Shown here: piece after piece, positions 8,308 through 17,817 of the stretch
How positions within the stretch are numbered: the first letter of the stretch is position 1
Layout: each line of letters opens with the position of its first letter
DNA from: Bacteroidota bacterium
GTDB lineage: Bacteria; Bacteroidota; Bacteroidia; Chitinophagales; BACL12
NCBI GenBank assembly: GCA_016706255.1
Contig: JADJJZ010000029.1
Location: 620,001-684,000, forward strand
Reading direction: 5' to 3'
Length of the DNA: 64,000 nt
Position numbers and translations under genes: made by a program
Notes under the pieces: generated by a model
The model's input: only the letters and a program-made list of their open reading frames with translations
Database searches by the model: none
What the model was told of the DNA's origin: nothing

Positions 8308-9778
8308 TCACAAACCAGCCATTAAAATCATCATTTTTTCCAATTTTGCTTTTATCTCCGCAGTGCCACAAGTGTAATTATTTACTACAATACAAAAGCT
8401 GAGTAATTCACCACTTTTTGTCTGCACATAACCTGAATAAGAGCGCACTTTATACATAGAACCACTTTTCGCAAACACCTTACCTGCAGCCGCTGTGCCG
8501 TCGCCAATTGTTTTTAAAGTGCCTGTTTTTCCTGCAATGGGTAACGATGTTTTAAAATCTGTAAATGTTGGTTGTTTCATTTCCATCATCAGAATACTAC
8601 ACATCTGATTGGTTGTAAAAACGTTCATTCTCGACAAACCACTGCCATCTTCAACATTCATTCCATCCAGATTAATTCCTTTATTGGCATAAAATGTATT
8701 TACCGCTTTTGTTCCGGATTCGCGGCTGCCATCATTAAGTTGTGTTCTTCCAATCGTTTTTAATATCGCTTCAGCATATAAATTGATACTTTTTTGGTTG
8801 GTGTGATATATAATATCACTTAATGCCGGCGAATAATGTGTATATAAAATTTTTCTTTCTTTATTAACTGCAATATTTTCTCTTCCCATTGCATAAACCG
8901 TGGTTACCGGTTGCTCCACTTTTATATTATTTTTTAGCAATGCCTTTTTTAAATTCAAGGGCAAGAAATAATGGTGGATCAGGCATGGAACCATCAACAG
9001 TAAATGCTTTTCTGTTTGCCGGAATCGTGCCGGTTACGTAACGATAATAATTATCAGGTGCTCCATAAATATAGGCTTCATCTCCCCCACCGCCAACAGT
9101 AACATCATTCCAAACCGTCATGCCATCAATAACAGGATAAATACTATCTATTCGACATTTTGAAGCTGTTGAAGAAAAATAAACGGTATATGTATTTTCG
9201 AAAACATTTAACCCATAAGGACCTGCACCATAATATTGACCAATATCATCCCAATTCCAGCTACCCGGAGTGGCATAATCTTCAAAATAAGATGCATCGC
9301 TGATTATTTTCCCTGTTATTTTATTGATGCCTTTCGATTTAATTATTCCCGCCCAAATCGTCATTAAAGAATCAAATCGTAAAGCACTGTCTAACCGCTC
9401 ACTGCCAAGTGTTGGATCACCGGTTCCGCGAATATATAAATTGCCTGTTAACACAGAATCTTTACCAATAACCCCATCGTATTCCAAATACGTTTTATAA
9501 CGATAATCAGCACCTAATAAATTAATACCTGCAATAGTTGTAATCACCTTCTGACTGGAAGCCGGCATTAAACTTTTTTCAGGTTCATGTGAGGCAAGAA
9601 TTTTACCTGTTTTGGGATCCATAATACAAAAACCCCAGTTAGCATGAATTAAATCGGCATCCGCTTCAAGTGCTTTAATGCCACCATTTAATTTATTAAT
9701 ACCGATACTATCAATTTTTGTTTGGGCAACAACCGACAAACTTATAACAACCAATAATATCGCAAGTGTATTTTTCAT
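8308..9778 (-). CDS. dacB: D-Ala-D-Ala carboxypeptidase/endopeptidase PBP4 family (S13), frameshifted
   Basis: Two overlapping reading frames form one S13 peptidase that trims peptidoglycan cross-links in the periplasm. The N-terminal frame (9778 to 8927, 283 residues) has a signal peptide and the SxxK catalytic motif S74-S-Q-K77. The C-terminal frame (read down to 8308) has the DGSGLSRMN region and the KTG motif (GKTGTLK). The frames meet at about 8951-8953, where GAATTTAAAAAAGG carries one T more than needed to read LALELKKALLKN through. All catalytic elements are intact apart from this one base, so a sequencing error is likelier than a dead gene. Total length without the shift is ~490 residues, normal for the family. 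Confidence 0.85.
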
Positions 9779-9808
9779 GTATCGTAAAACGAAATAATTA
9801 AAATAAAA

Positions 9809-10540
9809 TTATAATCCCAGCACATCCTGCATAGTAAAAAATCCCTTTTTACCGATTATCCATTTTGCAGCAGTAACTGCACCTTCGGCAAATCCATCGC
9901 GTGAGTGTGCAGTATGTATTAATTGTAATCCATCAACAGCACTTTCATAATTTACCACATGTGTTCCGGGAACATGTTCAATGCGATGTGCAATAATGGG
10001 AATAGCGTTGGAATCCTGCGTAGGCGCCAGCTTCCAGCCTGTTTTGTGTGACCAGTTCTGTAAAATTAATTGAGCCGTTTTTATCGCAGTTCCACTCGGT
10101 GCATCCAATTTTTGTGTGTGATGTGTTTCTTCAATACTTAAAGTATATTGCGGCTGATTTTGCATAATCTGCGCCAGCAACGTATTTATTTTGAAAAATA
10201 TATTTACACCAATACTGAAATTCGCCGCATACAAAACACTGCCACTTTTTTCTTTGCAATATTGTTCAACTTCCTCCAATTGCTCATACCATCCTGTAGA
10301 ACCAACAATTACGGGTACACCTGCGTCTAAACACAATTTAATATTATCAACTGCCGATAAAGGTGTTGTAAATTCAATAGCAACATCTACATCTTTTAAT
10401 TGCTCAACTGTTAATCGAGTTCCGGAATTTGAAAATTTATGTACAACATGAATATGATTACTATGCGCCGCATTATGATTGCGAATTATGCCCTCAATGG
10501 CCTTACCCATTTTTCCGTATCCGATAAGTGCTACATTCAT
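9809..10540 (-). CDS. dapB: 4-hydroxy-tetrahydrodipicolinate reductase DapB
   Basis: 243 residues. The Rossmann NAD(P)-binding motif is GYGKMGKAI (7-15). The family signature EETHHTQKLDAPSGTA (137-152) contains the catalytic His pair and the Lys of the substrate-binding loop. It catalyses NAD(P)H-dependent reduction of 4-hydroxy-tetrahydrodipicolinate in lysine and meso-diaminopimelate synthesis in the cytoplasm. It overlaps the stop of the DUF5683 gene as ATGA, indicating translational coupling within the parA-parB-DUF5683-dapB operon typical of Bacteroidota. Confidence 0.97.
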   Translation of the reverse strand: MNVALIGYGKMGKAIEGIIRNHNAAHSNHIHVVHKFSNSGTRLTVEQLKDVDVAIEFTTPLSAVDNIKLCLDAGVPVIVGSTGWYEQLEEVEQYCKEKSGSVLYAANFSIGVNIFFKINTLLAQIMQNQPQYTLSIEETHHTQKLDAPSGTAIKTAQLILQNWSHKTGWKLAPTQDSNAIPIIAHRIEHVPGTHVVNYESAVDGLQLIHTAHSRDGFAEGAVTAAKWIIGKKGFFTMQDVLGL

Positions 10541-11175
10541 TTTAAATATAATTTTAATGTTACACCATAAGCAGGTTGCATCGAATTTAATCTCAAACTG
10601 CTAACAGGAAAATAAGGTTGCAGATTTAAACTGAGGTCATCACTCACATTAAAATCGTATAAATGTGCATCTACCACAGCATCAACAATATTTAATAAAT
10701 ATGCTGCAGCAGTTAATACCACCATTAAATCGGTATATTGTTTGGCCTGACTTACTTTTTGTAAAAGGTATTCGTCGGTTGCAATATAATCGTATAAATA
10801 ATCAATGGTAAGCGGGTCTTCATCTGTACGATATATATACGCTGTTTTTAATTCATCGTAGAAATCGTACCAGTAATAAATAAAATAACCTGCCGTTCCG
10901 ATTGCGCCGTATACAATAGGAATTTTCCAGTATTTGCCGTTATAGGCCTGACCTAAGCCGGGAATAATTGCACTATATAAAGCTGCGCGACCAACACTAT
11001 GCGGGTCGTGACTCCATAAATTTTTGTAAAAAGGTGTTTTAAGTGAATCGGCAGTTAATGCTGTATCAATTACTGCGGTGGAAATGGTATCGGTTTCAAA
11101 TGTAGTAATGGTATCGGTTTGCGCGAATAGTGCTGAAGCAAAAAACAAGCCGGTTACAACAAATAAAACCTTCAT
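10537..11175 (-). CDS. DUF5683 membrane protein
   Basis: 212 residues from ATG at 11175, which begins directly with a signal peptide (MKVLFVVTGLFFASALFAQ); an alternative TTG five codons upstream would lie inside parB and is less likely. The core contains the DUF5683 signature HSVGRAALYSAIIPGLGQAYN followed by hydrophobic segments (~85-110, 150-165). The function is unknown. It starts 5 bases after the parB stop and overlaps dapB by 4 bases, so it is part of one operon with them. Confidence 0.88.
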   Translation of the reverse strand: MKVLFVVTGLFFASALFAQTDTITTFETDTISTAVIDTALTADSLKTPFYKNLWSHDPHSVGRAALYSAIIPGLGQAYNGKYWKIPIVYGAIGTAGYFIYYWYDFYDELKTAYIYRTDEDPLTIDYLYDYIATDEYLLQKVSQAKQYTDLMVVLTAAAYLLNIVDAVVDAHLYDFNVSDDLSLNLQPYFPVSSLRLNSMQPAYGVTLKLYLK

Positions 11176-11179
11176 GACA

Positions 11180-12091
11180 TTAATCTTCAATGATATCTTT
11201 TATACGGAATAAATCATCATCAGAAAAAAACGAAATTACAATTTCACCCTTGCCCTGTTTATCTTTTTTAATCTGAACCCTGGTTGCGAGATGCGATGCC
11301 ATTTCATCCTGAATTTTTTTCAATTCAAATGATAATCCCGTGCCTTTTTTTGTTGTAGCAGAAGTTGATGATTGTTTTTTTCCGCGATAATCACGAGCAA
11401 GTAATTCCACATCACGAACAGATAAATTTCTGGTGATGGTTTCTTTATAAATATCAATTTGTGCAATTGGATCTTCCAAAGCTAAAATTGCGCGAGCATG
11501 ACCCATCGATATTTTTTTCTCCTTTAATCCGCGTTGCACTTCAGGAGGTAATTTCAATAAACGTAAAAAATTGGTAACTGTTGAACGGTCTTTACCAACG
11601 CGCTCAGCAAGTGACTCGTGTGTTAAATTACATTCGTCAAGTAATCGTCTGAAATGAATAGCAACTTCTATCGCATTTAAATCTTCACGCTGAATATTTT
11701 CAATTAACGCAATTTCGAGCATTTCCTGATCATTCGCTGCACGCAGGTAAGCAGGAATTTCTTTTAAACCGGCCAATTTCGCAGCTCTCGTGCGACGTTC
11801 ACCGGAAATCAACTGATATTTATTCGTGCCAACCTTACGAACCGTAATGGGTTGAACAACACCATGCATTTTAATTGAATCAGAAAGTTCTTTCAGTGCA
11901 GTTTCATCAAAATCTGCCCTTGGCTGAAACGGATTTACCTCAATAGAGTCAAGCGAAATATGACTAACCGCAGCATTATTAGAATCCTGCTGCGCCGTTT
12001 TTTTATCATTTATTTCAACCGAGGTTTCAGATTCCATGCTTTGCAGCAATGCTCTGATGCCTTTACCGAGGTCTGGTTTCTTCTGACTCAT
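11180..12091 (-). CDS. parB: Chromosome partitioning protein ParB
   Basis: 303 residues. The N-terminal CTPase/ParB-nuclease-like domain contains NPFQPR (53-58) and GERR (97-100). A central helix-turn-helix region (~150-185, LTHESLAERVGKDRSTVTNF) binds parS. The C-terminal dimerisation segment is Lys-rich. It binds parS sites near the origin and loads condensin. It lies 88 bases downstream of parA. No exact parS consensus was seen in the window by eye. Confidence 0.97.
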   Translation of the reverse strand: MSQKKPDLGKGIRALLQSMESETSVEINDKKTAQQDSNNAAVSHISLDSIEVNPFQPRADFDETALKELSDSIKMHGVVQPITVRKVGTNKYQLISGERRTRAAKLAGLKEIPAYLRAANDQEMLEIALIENIQREDLNAIEVAIHFRRLLDECNLTHESLAERVGKDRSTVTNFLRLLKLPPEVQRGLKEKKISMGHARAILALEDPIAQIDIYKETITRNLSVRDVELLARDYRGKKQSSTSATTKKGTGLSFELKKIQDEMASHLATRVQIKKDKQGKGEIVISFFSDDDLFRIKDIIED

Positions 12092-12179
12092 GTTTATAAC
12101 GATTTATCACCTGTATTCAAAAAGTATACCCTTAGCATGTTAATGCCAGGGTAAATATGTTTTATTGATATAAATTTAA

Positions 12180-12992
12180 TCAATTCTGATTAACCTTCAG
12201 CAATTCGCCGGTATGTTGCGGATTGATGCCACCGTTTTTCTGAAGAATTTCTCTTGCAAGGTTAAGGTAATTTACTGCGCCTGTGCTGTCTGCATCATAC
12301 ATAATTACCGGTTTTCCGAAACTTGGCGCTTCACCCAGTTTAGTATTGCGGTGTACAATTACATCAAATACCATTTCCGAAAAATGGCGTTTCACTTCCG
12401 TAACAATCTGATTGCTCAAACGCAAACGTGCATCATACATGGTGAGTAAAATTCCTTCAATTTGCAATGGATTATTTAAACGATTTTGTACAATTTTTAT
12501 TGTATTTAATAATTTACCTAAACCTTCCAAAGCAAAATATTCGCATTGCACAGGAACCAATACTGAATCGGCTGCAGTTAATGCATTAACGGTAATTAAA
12601 CCGAGCGATGGTGAACAGTCGATAAAAATGTAATCGTAATTATTTTTTACCTCTTCCAAAATCGTTTTCATAATGCGTTCACGATTCGGATGATTAATTA
12701 ATTCTATTTCAGCACCAACTAAATCGAGGTGCGATGGTAATAAGTGTAAATTAGGTGTTTCTGTTTCAACAATAGCGTCTTTTGCCAGTTTGTCGTTCAT
12801 TAAACAATCATAAATATTTACCCTGTTTTCTTTTGGGTCGAAACCAACACCACTGGTTGAATTAGCCTGCGGGTCTGCATCTACCAGCAACGTTTTAAAT
12901 TCGAGCACAGCCAAAGAAGCTGCAAGGTTAATCGCCGTTGTTGTTTTTCCTACTCCACCTTTCTGGTTTGCAATCGCAATAATTTTTCCCAT
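12180..12992 (-). CDS. parA: Chromosome partitioning ATPase ParA (Soj)
   Basis: 270 residues. The deviant Walker A motif KGGVGKTT is at 11-18 with signature Lys11, a Walker A' DADPQANST near 39-47, and FIDCSPSLG further on. It is a ParA-type ATPase that acts with ParB to segregate origins. First gene of the parA-parB-DUF5683-dapB block. The closeness of parAB is compatible with oriC being in this part of the chromosome, but does not prove it. Confidence 0.97.
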   Translation of the reverse strand: MGKIIAIANQKGGVGKTTTAINLAASLAVLEFKTLLVDADPQANSTSGVGFDPKENRVNIYDCLMNDKLAKDAIVETETPNLHLLPSHLDLVGAEIELINHPNRERIMKTILEEVKNNYDYIFIDCSPSLGLITVNALTAADSVLVPVQCEYFALEGLGKLLNTIKIVQNRLNNPLQIEGILLTMYDARLRLSNQIVTEVKRHFSEMVFDVIVHRNTKLGEAPSFGKPVIMYDADSTGAVNYLNLAREILQKNGGINPQHTGELLKVNQN

Positions 12993-13035
12993 CGTTTTGG
13001 TTGTTATTAATTGTTGTTAAGCTGAATATTGTTTC

Positions 13036-13722
13036 TTAAAATGTAAATTCTTTGGTTGTTCCAATTTCCATCAGAATAAGTTCTTTATCCTGGTCGGTAA
13101 ATTTCTTTTTGGCAAGCGCATGATCAATTTTAATATATCCAAACGTATCATAATGCATACCTATTATTTTATCGCACTTAATATATTTTGATGCTATCAT
13201 CGCATCATCAATCCCCATCGTAAAATTGCTGCCAATAGGTAAAAAAGCGATATCAATATCAAAATGTTTGCCCAGCAATTTCATATCATAATGTAATGCC
13301 GTATCTCCTGCGTAATAAAAATTGCCCTCTTCCGACTCAATATAAAACCCTGCTGCCTGTCCACCATAACTGCCATCATCAAACGAACTCGAATGAACGG
13401 CATTCACCATTTTTACCATCCCGAATTCAAAATCGAATGTGCCACCTATATTCATAGGATGCGTTTTTTTGATACCGTTGCGTTGCGCCCAGGCATGTAT
13501 TTCCCAAACACCAACTATTGCTGCATCGGTTTGTTTGGCCAGCATCAGGGCATCGGCTGTATGGTCGTTATGTGCATGCGATAAAAAGATGTAATCGGCT
13601 GAAATCTGCTCCGGCTTTACATTTGCTGCCAGGGGATTTGGCGTAATGAACGGATCGAAGAGGATTTTTTTCCCCTTCAACTCCACCAAAAAACACGAAT
13701 GTCCGTAATATGTTACACGCAT
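13036..13722 (-). CDS. UPF0173 metal-dependent hydrolase (MBL fold)
   Basis: 228 residues, standard for the UPF0173/YtkL family. The zinc motif HAHNDH (49-54) and further metal ligands YYAGDTALH and GMHYDTF are present; the N-terminal MRVTYYGHSCF is the family hallmark. A cytoplasmic metallo-beta-lactamase-fold hydrolase with unknown natural substrate. Single gene, minus strand, before the repeat-rich gap. Confidence 0.93.
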   Translation of the reverse strand: MRVTYYGHSCFLVELKGKKILFDPFITPNPLAANVKPEQISADYIFLSHAHNDHTADALMLAKQTDAAIVGVWEIHAWAQRNGIKKTHPMNIGGTFDFEFGMVKMVNAVHSSSFDDGSYGGQAAGFYIESEEGNFYYAGDTALHYDMKLLGKHFDIDIAFLPIGSNFTMGIDDAMIASKYIKCDKIIGMHYDTFGYIKIDHALAKKKFTDQDKELILMEIGTTKEFTF

Positions 13723-13905
13723 TGCTCCCCTTATTTTAACGAGCGTAAAATTATAACCTTAAAAACGGGCATCACTACAAATGGCAACAAACTTTTAAAC
13801 AGCAAAAAAAGTCGATGTGGATAAGTTTGACCCCATTTTGAATAGTGGTTTTTATTGTTAAACAAACTCAAAAAACAGCTTGAGTCACTTGATTCAACAT
13901 CCATC

Positions 13906-13973
13906 AAAACAGCCGTAACCACAGTGCAAATACAAAAGAAACCCACGCAGAGCGCACAGAGAATTTATACTAA
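13906..13973. repeat. 68-bp direct repeat, copy A
   Basis: Shares ~90% identity with 14025-14092. Begins AACAGCCGTAACCACAG and ends GATTTATACTAA-like. It lies in a 1.3 kb non-coding gap. Confidence 0.75.
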
Positions 13974-14024
13974 CTTGATAATTACAAGTCAACAACAAAT
14001 AAAACCAAACAATCACATTCACCA

Positions 14025-14092
14025 AAAACAGCCGTAACCACAGAGAAAATACAAAAGAAACCCACACAGAGTGCACTGAGGATTTATACTAA
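14025..14092. repeat. 68-bp direct repeat, copy B
   Basis: Second copy of the 13906-13973 repeat, offset by 119 bases, a period close to that of the tandem repeat that follows. Confidence 0.75.
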
Positions 14093-14150
14093 TCTAACAA
14101 ATATCGGTAATCAAAAAATTATTCAAACCACACCACAAAAAACAAAAAAA

Positions 14151-14932
14151 CCTTCGCGCCCTTTGCCCTTCGCGTTCTTAGCGAGAAACCACACAAACCC
14201 AAAACAATCCCCTTTGCGCAAAAAAAACAAACCATCCAAAAACACATCATACAAAAAAACATCCCCCTTCGCGTTCTTTGCGAGAAACACACACATCAAA
14301 CGTCCCCTTTGCGAAAAAAACACACCATCCAAAAAACACACATCCTTTGCGCAAAAAAAAACAAACCATCCAAAAACACATCCTACAAAAAAACATCCCC
14401 CTTCGCGCCCTTTGCCCTTCGCGTTCTTAGCGAGAAACCACACAAACCCAAAACAATAGCGCAAAAAAAACACACCATCCAAAAACACATCATACAAAAA
14501 ACATCCCCCTTCGCGCCCTTTGCCCTTCGCGTTCTTTGCGAGAAACACACACATCCAAAACAATCCCCTTTGCGCAAAAAAAACACACCATCCAAAAACA
14601 CATCATACAAAAAACATCCCCCTTCGCGCCCTTTGCCCTTCGCGTTCTTTGCGAGAAACCACACAAACCCAAAACAATCCCCCTTTGCGCAAAAAAAACA
14701 AACCATCCAAAAACACATCCTACAAAAAAACATCCCCCTTCGCGCCCTTTGCCCTTCGCGTTCTTTGCGAGAAACACACACATCCAAAACAATCCCCTTT
14801 GCGCAAAAAAAACACACCATCCAAAAACACATCAAACAAAAAACATCCCCCCTTCGCGCCCTTTGCCCTTCGCGTTCTTAGCGAGAAACCACACAAACCC
14901 AAAACAATCCCCCGCGAGAAACCACACACAAT
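14151..14932. repeat. Seven-copy G-poor tandem repeat, ~114-bp unit
   Basis: Units begin with CCTTCGCG at 14151, 14265 (5'-truncated), 14400, 14508, 14621, 14737 and 14851. Each contains CCCTTTGCCCTTCGCGTTCT, a palindromic TTTGCGCAAA, and A/C-only stretches (CACCATCCAAAAACACATCA). The plus strand has almost no G outside the GCG motifs. Long overlapping open frames exist on both strands, but they follow the repeat period and show no protein character. The array ends ~100 bases before the EF-G-like gene. Confidence 0.9.
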
Positions 14933-15028
14933 TTCCCGGAATAATCCCCTTGCAAATATCCCCCCGCAAGGCAACAAATATCATTTTTCCTTGCAGAGAA
15001 ATTTTTTTATATTGCACTTCTAAAACAA

Positions 15029-15036
15029 AGGAGGAC
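15029..15036 (+). promoter_or_regulatory. Strong Shine-Dalgarno sequence of EF-G-like gene
   Basis: AAAGGAGG stands directly before ACATG. I saw no comparable anti-SD match before the other starts that I checked in this window. Bacteroidota genes generally lack SD sequences, so this one is likely functional or regulatory. Confidence 0.7.
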
Positions 15037-17169
15037 ATGATGAAAACTTTTAGTAGCGAAAACATTAAAAATGTTGTTCTGGTGGGCCATTCCGGCTCCG
15101 GCAAAACAACGCTTGCTGAATGCATGTTGTTTGAAGCCGGAGCTTTAAACCGCCGTGGTACCATTGCCGACAATAATACCACTTCCGATTACAATGAATT
15201 AGAACACGAACGAGGGAACAGCGTATTCAGCACACTCATGCACGCTGAATGGAAAGACACCAAAATAAATATCATCGACACACCCGGTATGGACGATTTT
15301 GTTGGTGAAGTAATAGCAGCTTTTAAAGTTGCCGACACCGGTTTATTAGTGCTTAATGCAGCACATGGCGTTGAAGTAGGCACCGAATTAATATGGGAAT
15401 ACGCCGATCATCTCAAAAAACCCATGATCCTGATTTGCAACCACGTTGATGAAGAAAAATCCGATTTCGATAGTACGATAGAACAAGCCAAAGAACGTTT
15501 TGGCCGCAAAGTAACCGTTGTGCAATATCCTTACAATCAGGGTGTTGATTTTAATGCCATTATCGATGTCCACGCAATGGTCATGTATCAATTTAAACCC
15601 GATGGCGGAAAACCCGAAAAAATGCCTATTCCCGAATCGGAAATGCCAAAGGCGCAACAATTACACAATGAATTAATCGAAGCCATTGCCGAAAACGACG
15701 AAGGATTAATGGAAAAATTCTTCGAAAAAGGAACACTCGAGGAAGAAGAAATGGTGAAAGGTATGATGCTGTCAATCCGCAACCACGAGCTATTTCCGGT
15801 GTTTGTAGTTTCTGCCAAACACAATATGGGCAGCGGTCGCATCATGGGTTTCATCGATAAATGTTGCCCTTCCGCAGCACATATGCATCCTGAAAAACTC
15901 ACCAATGGTCAGGATTTGCCTTGTAATACTTCGAACCCAACAATCGCTTTCGTATTTAAAACTGTAAGCGAACCACATTTGGGCGACATGAGTTTTTTTA
16001 AAGTTTGTAGCGGAAAAGTAAGCGCGGGTATGGATTTAAATAATACCAACACCAACAGCGGTGAACGTATCACCCAACTTTTTGTATTGCAAGGCAAAAA
16101 ACGCGAAAATGTAAATGAATTAAATGCCGGCGATATTGGTGCAACCGTAAAACTGAAAAAAACGCATACCAACGACACACTTGCTGCAAAAGGTCAGGAT
16201 GTTGCCGTTGAGCCTATCCATTTTCCTGAGCCTAAAGTGCAGGCAGCAATTGAAGTGCATAATAAAGGTGATGAAGAAAAAATGGGTATCGCGCTCAATC
16301 ATATTCATGAGGAAGACCCAACAGTGAGTATCGACCATAATATGGAGTTGAAACAAACACTGGTAAATGCCCAGGGTGAGCTGCATCTGCAGGTTTTGAA
16401 ATGGAAAATTGAACATTTATACGGTATTAAATTCGACTTTATTAAACCGCGCATTCCGTATCGCGAAACCATTCAAAAATCAGTGCGCACCGACTACCGT
16501 CATAAAAAACAAAGTGGTGGTGCCGGACAATTTGCCGAAGTGCACATGATTGTTGAACCATGGTACGATGGCATGCCCGACCCTAAAGACGTTACCATTC
16601 GCGGTCGCGAGGAACATGATTTAAAATGGGGTGGCAAACTCGTATTTTATAATTGTATTGTTGGTGGCGCCATCGATGCACGTTTTTTACCTTCCATTTT
16701 AAAAGGTGTGATGGAAAAAATGCACAACGGCCCTTTAACCGGCAGCTACGTGCGCGATGTGCGCGTAAGCGTTTACGATGGCAAAATGCATGCAGTTGAC
16801 AGCAATGATATGGCATTCAAATTGGCTGGTATGATGGCCTTTAGAAATGCCTTCCGCGAAGCCGACCCACGCATTCTTGAACCGATTTACGACTTGGAAG
16901 TGCTGGTTCCCGACGATTATATGGGCGATGTGATCGGCGATTTGCAAACCCGTCGCGGCATTGTAATGGGCATGGATTCCGAAGGTCACTATCAAAAAGT
17001 AATGGCCAGAGTGCCTTTAAGCGAATTATATGATTATTCCTCCGCCCTCCGCTCGCTAACTCAGGGCCGTGGCAAGTTTACCCGCTCGTTTGCCGAGTAC
17101 GCCCCGGTTCCGTTTGAATTGCAGAATGAGTTGATGCATGCGCATAAGGACGAACATGCAGAGGCATAG
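15037..17169 (+). CDS. Elongation factor G paralogue (EF-G2-like)
   Basis: 710 residues. GTPase motifs: G1 GHSGSGKTT (17-25), G3 DTPGMDDF (81-88), G4 NHVD (135-138, instead of the canonical NKxD). They are followed by EF-G domains II-V (GGAGQFAEVHMIVEP, LEPIYDLEVLVPDDYMGDVIGDLQTRRG). The P-loop differs from canonical EF-G (AHIDAGKTT), which marks it as a paralogue. EF-G2 of Bacteroides is a known starvation-related translocation factor; similarity of role is inference. ATG at 15037 (or the next codon) is chosen because it follows the AAAGGAGG; the upstream open frame is repeat. A terminator follows. Confidence 0.9.
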   Translation: MMKTFSSENIKNVVLVGHSGSGKTTLAECMLFEAGALNRRGTIADNNTTSDYNELEHERGNSVFSTLMHAEWKDTKINIIDTPGMDDFVGEVIAAFKVADTGLLVLNAAHGVEVGTELIWEYADHLKKPMILICNHVDEEKSDFDSTIEQAKERFGRKVTVVQYPYNQGVDFNAIIDVHAMVMYQFKPDGGKPEKMPIPESEMPKAQQLHNELIEAIAENDEGLMEKFFEKGTLEEEEMVKGMMLSIRNHELFPVFVVSAKHNMGSGRIMGFIDKCCPSAAHMHPEKLTNGQDLPCNTSNPTIAFVFKTVSEPHLGDMSFFKVCSGKVSAGMDLNNTNTNSGERITQLFVLQGKKRENVNELNAGDIGATVKLKKTHTNDTLAAKGQDVAVEPIHFPEPKVQAAIEVHNKGDEEKMGIALNHIHEEDPTVSIDHNMELKQTLVNAQGELHLQVLKWKIEHLYGIKFDFIKPRIPYRETIQKSVRTDYRHKKQSGGAGQFAEVHMIVEPWYDGMPDPKDVTIRGREEHDLKWGGKLVFYNCIVGGAIDARFLPSILKGVMEKMHNGPLTGSYVRDVRVSVYDGKMHAVDSNDMAFKLAGMMAFRNAFREADPRILEPIYDLEVLVPDDYMGDVIGDLQTRRGIVMGMDSEGHYQKVMARVPLSELYDYSSALRSLTQGRGKFTRSFAEYAPVPFELQNELMHAHKDEHAEA

Positions 17170-17197
17170 TTTTTTTTGGGGAGAAAGGTACATGAAG

Positions 17198-17227
17198 GGC
17201 AACGGAGCACATTCGTTGCCTTTTTTT
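17198..17227 (+). terminator. Rho-independent terminator of EF-G-like gene
   Basis: Stem GGCAACG/CGTTGCC with a 9-base loop followed by seven T, 28 bases after the stop codon. Confidence 0.85.
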
Positions 17228-17435
17228 GTACAACCCGCTGTGTAGTTACCTTATCCCGCAAGCCTACCCATTGTATCGGCCTTAGAACTTAAGAGCTTAG
17301 TGCAACTGCATCTACCTATGCTGATGGTGGTGCGGCAGGCATACAACTGCTTAAATTTCAACCTTTTAACAATAAATTGAACTATCTTGGCTCACAGTTT
17401 GTTAAAGTTTTCGTATCTTACCAAAAATTGATTAA

Positions 17436-17648
17436 ATGAATACCAAAGGAAAAGGGCGACCATCCACAAGAAGTGCAAAGCTGATAGACGGATTTTATAT
17501 TGAAGTATTGAACAAGGGACAAAAGGACAAAGGCATCAAAATCAGAAGTAAAACAAAGGCTGAAATGGAAGATGCTGCAAGGCGTTACGCTGGAAGTAAA
17601 GATGTTGTAATTCTCGGCGAATACCGCAACGAAGAATGGGTAAAATAA
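17436..17648 (+). CDS. Small basic protein of unknown function
   Basis: 70 residues, starting MNTKGKGRPSTRSAKLIDGF. Lys/Arg-rich N-terminus, then a beta-like segment (FYIEVLNKG, GIKIRSKTK), a helix (AEMEDAARRYAG) and VVILGEYRNEEWVK. The regular alternation, codon use like its neighbours and a clean start suggest a real gene; I believe that similar short proteins occur in other Bacteroidota, but this is not checked. It is alone between the EF-G terminator and the next gene, and could bind nucleic acid by composition (inference). Confidence 0.65.
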   Translation: MNTKGKGRPSTRSAKLIDGFYIEVLNKGQKDKGIKIRSKTKAEMEDAARRYAGSKDVVILGEYRNEEWVK

Positions 17649-17817
17649 TGTAATTGTAATCCCTTAATTACCGGCATAGTTTCTGACTTTGCCCTACACT
17701 TGCCAAAAGATGATCTGAGGTCAGATTTACCGAATTTGACTTCTTCACGGACAATTTATGCACAGCAAATTTCTTATTCTTGAGTTCTGCTCTATATATT
17801 AGTGGAAATTTTCTTCC

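Noticed and set aside
8308..9778. Two separate genes for the dacB-like locus
   Set aside because: The frames carry complementary halves of one S13 peptidase and a single base restores continuity.
11180..12992. parS site near parAB
   Set aside because: I looked for TGTTTCACGTGAAACA-like palindromes and saw no convincing match in the window.
14163..15023. Long open frames on both strands of the 114-bp repeat, including one running into the EF-G gene
   Set aside because: They follow the repeat period, encode only Lys/Pro/Thr/His or Cys/Phe/Gly low-complexity chains, and the EF-G protein has its own SD and start at 15037.
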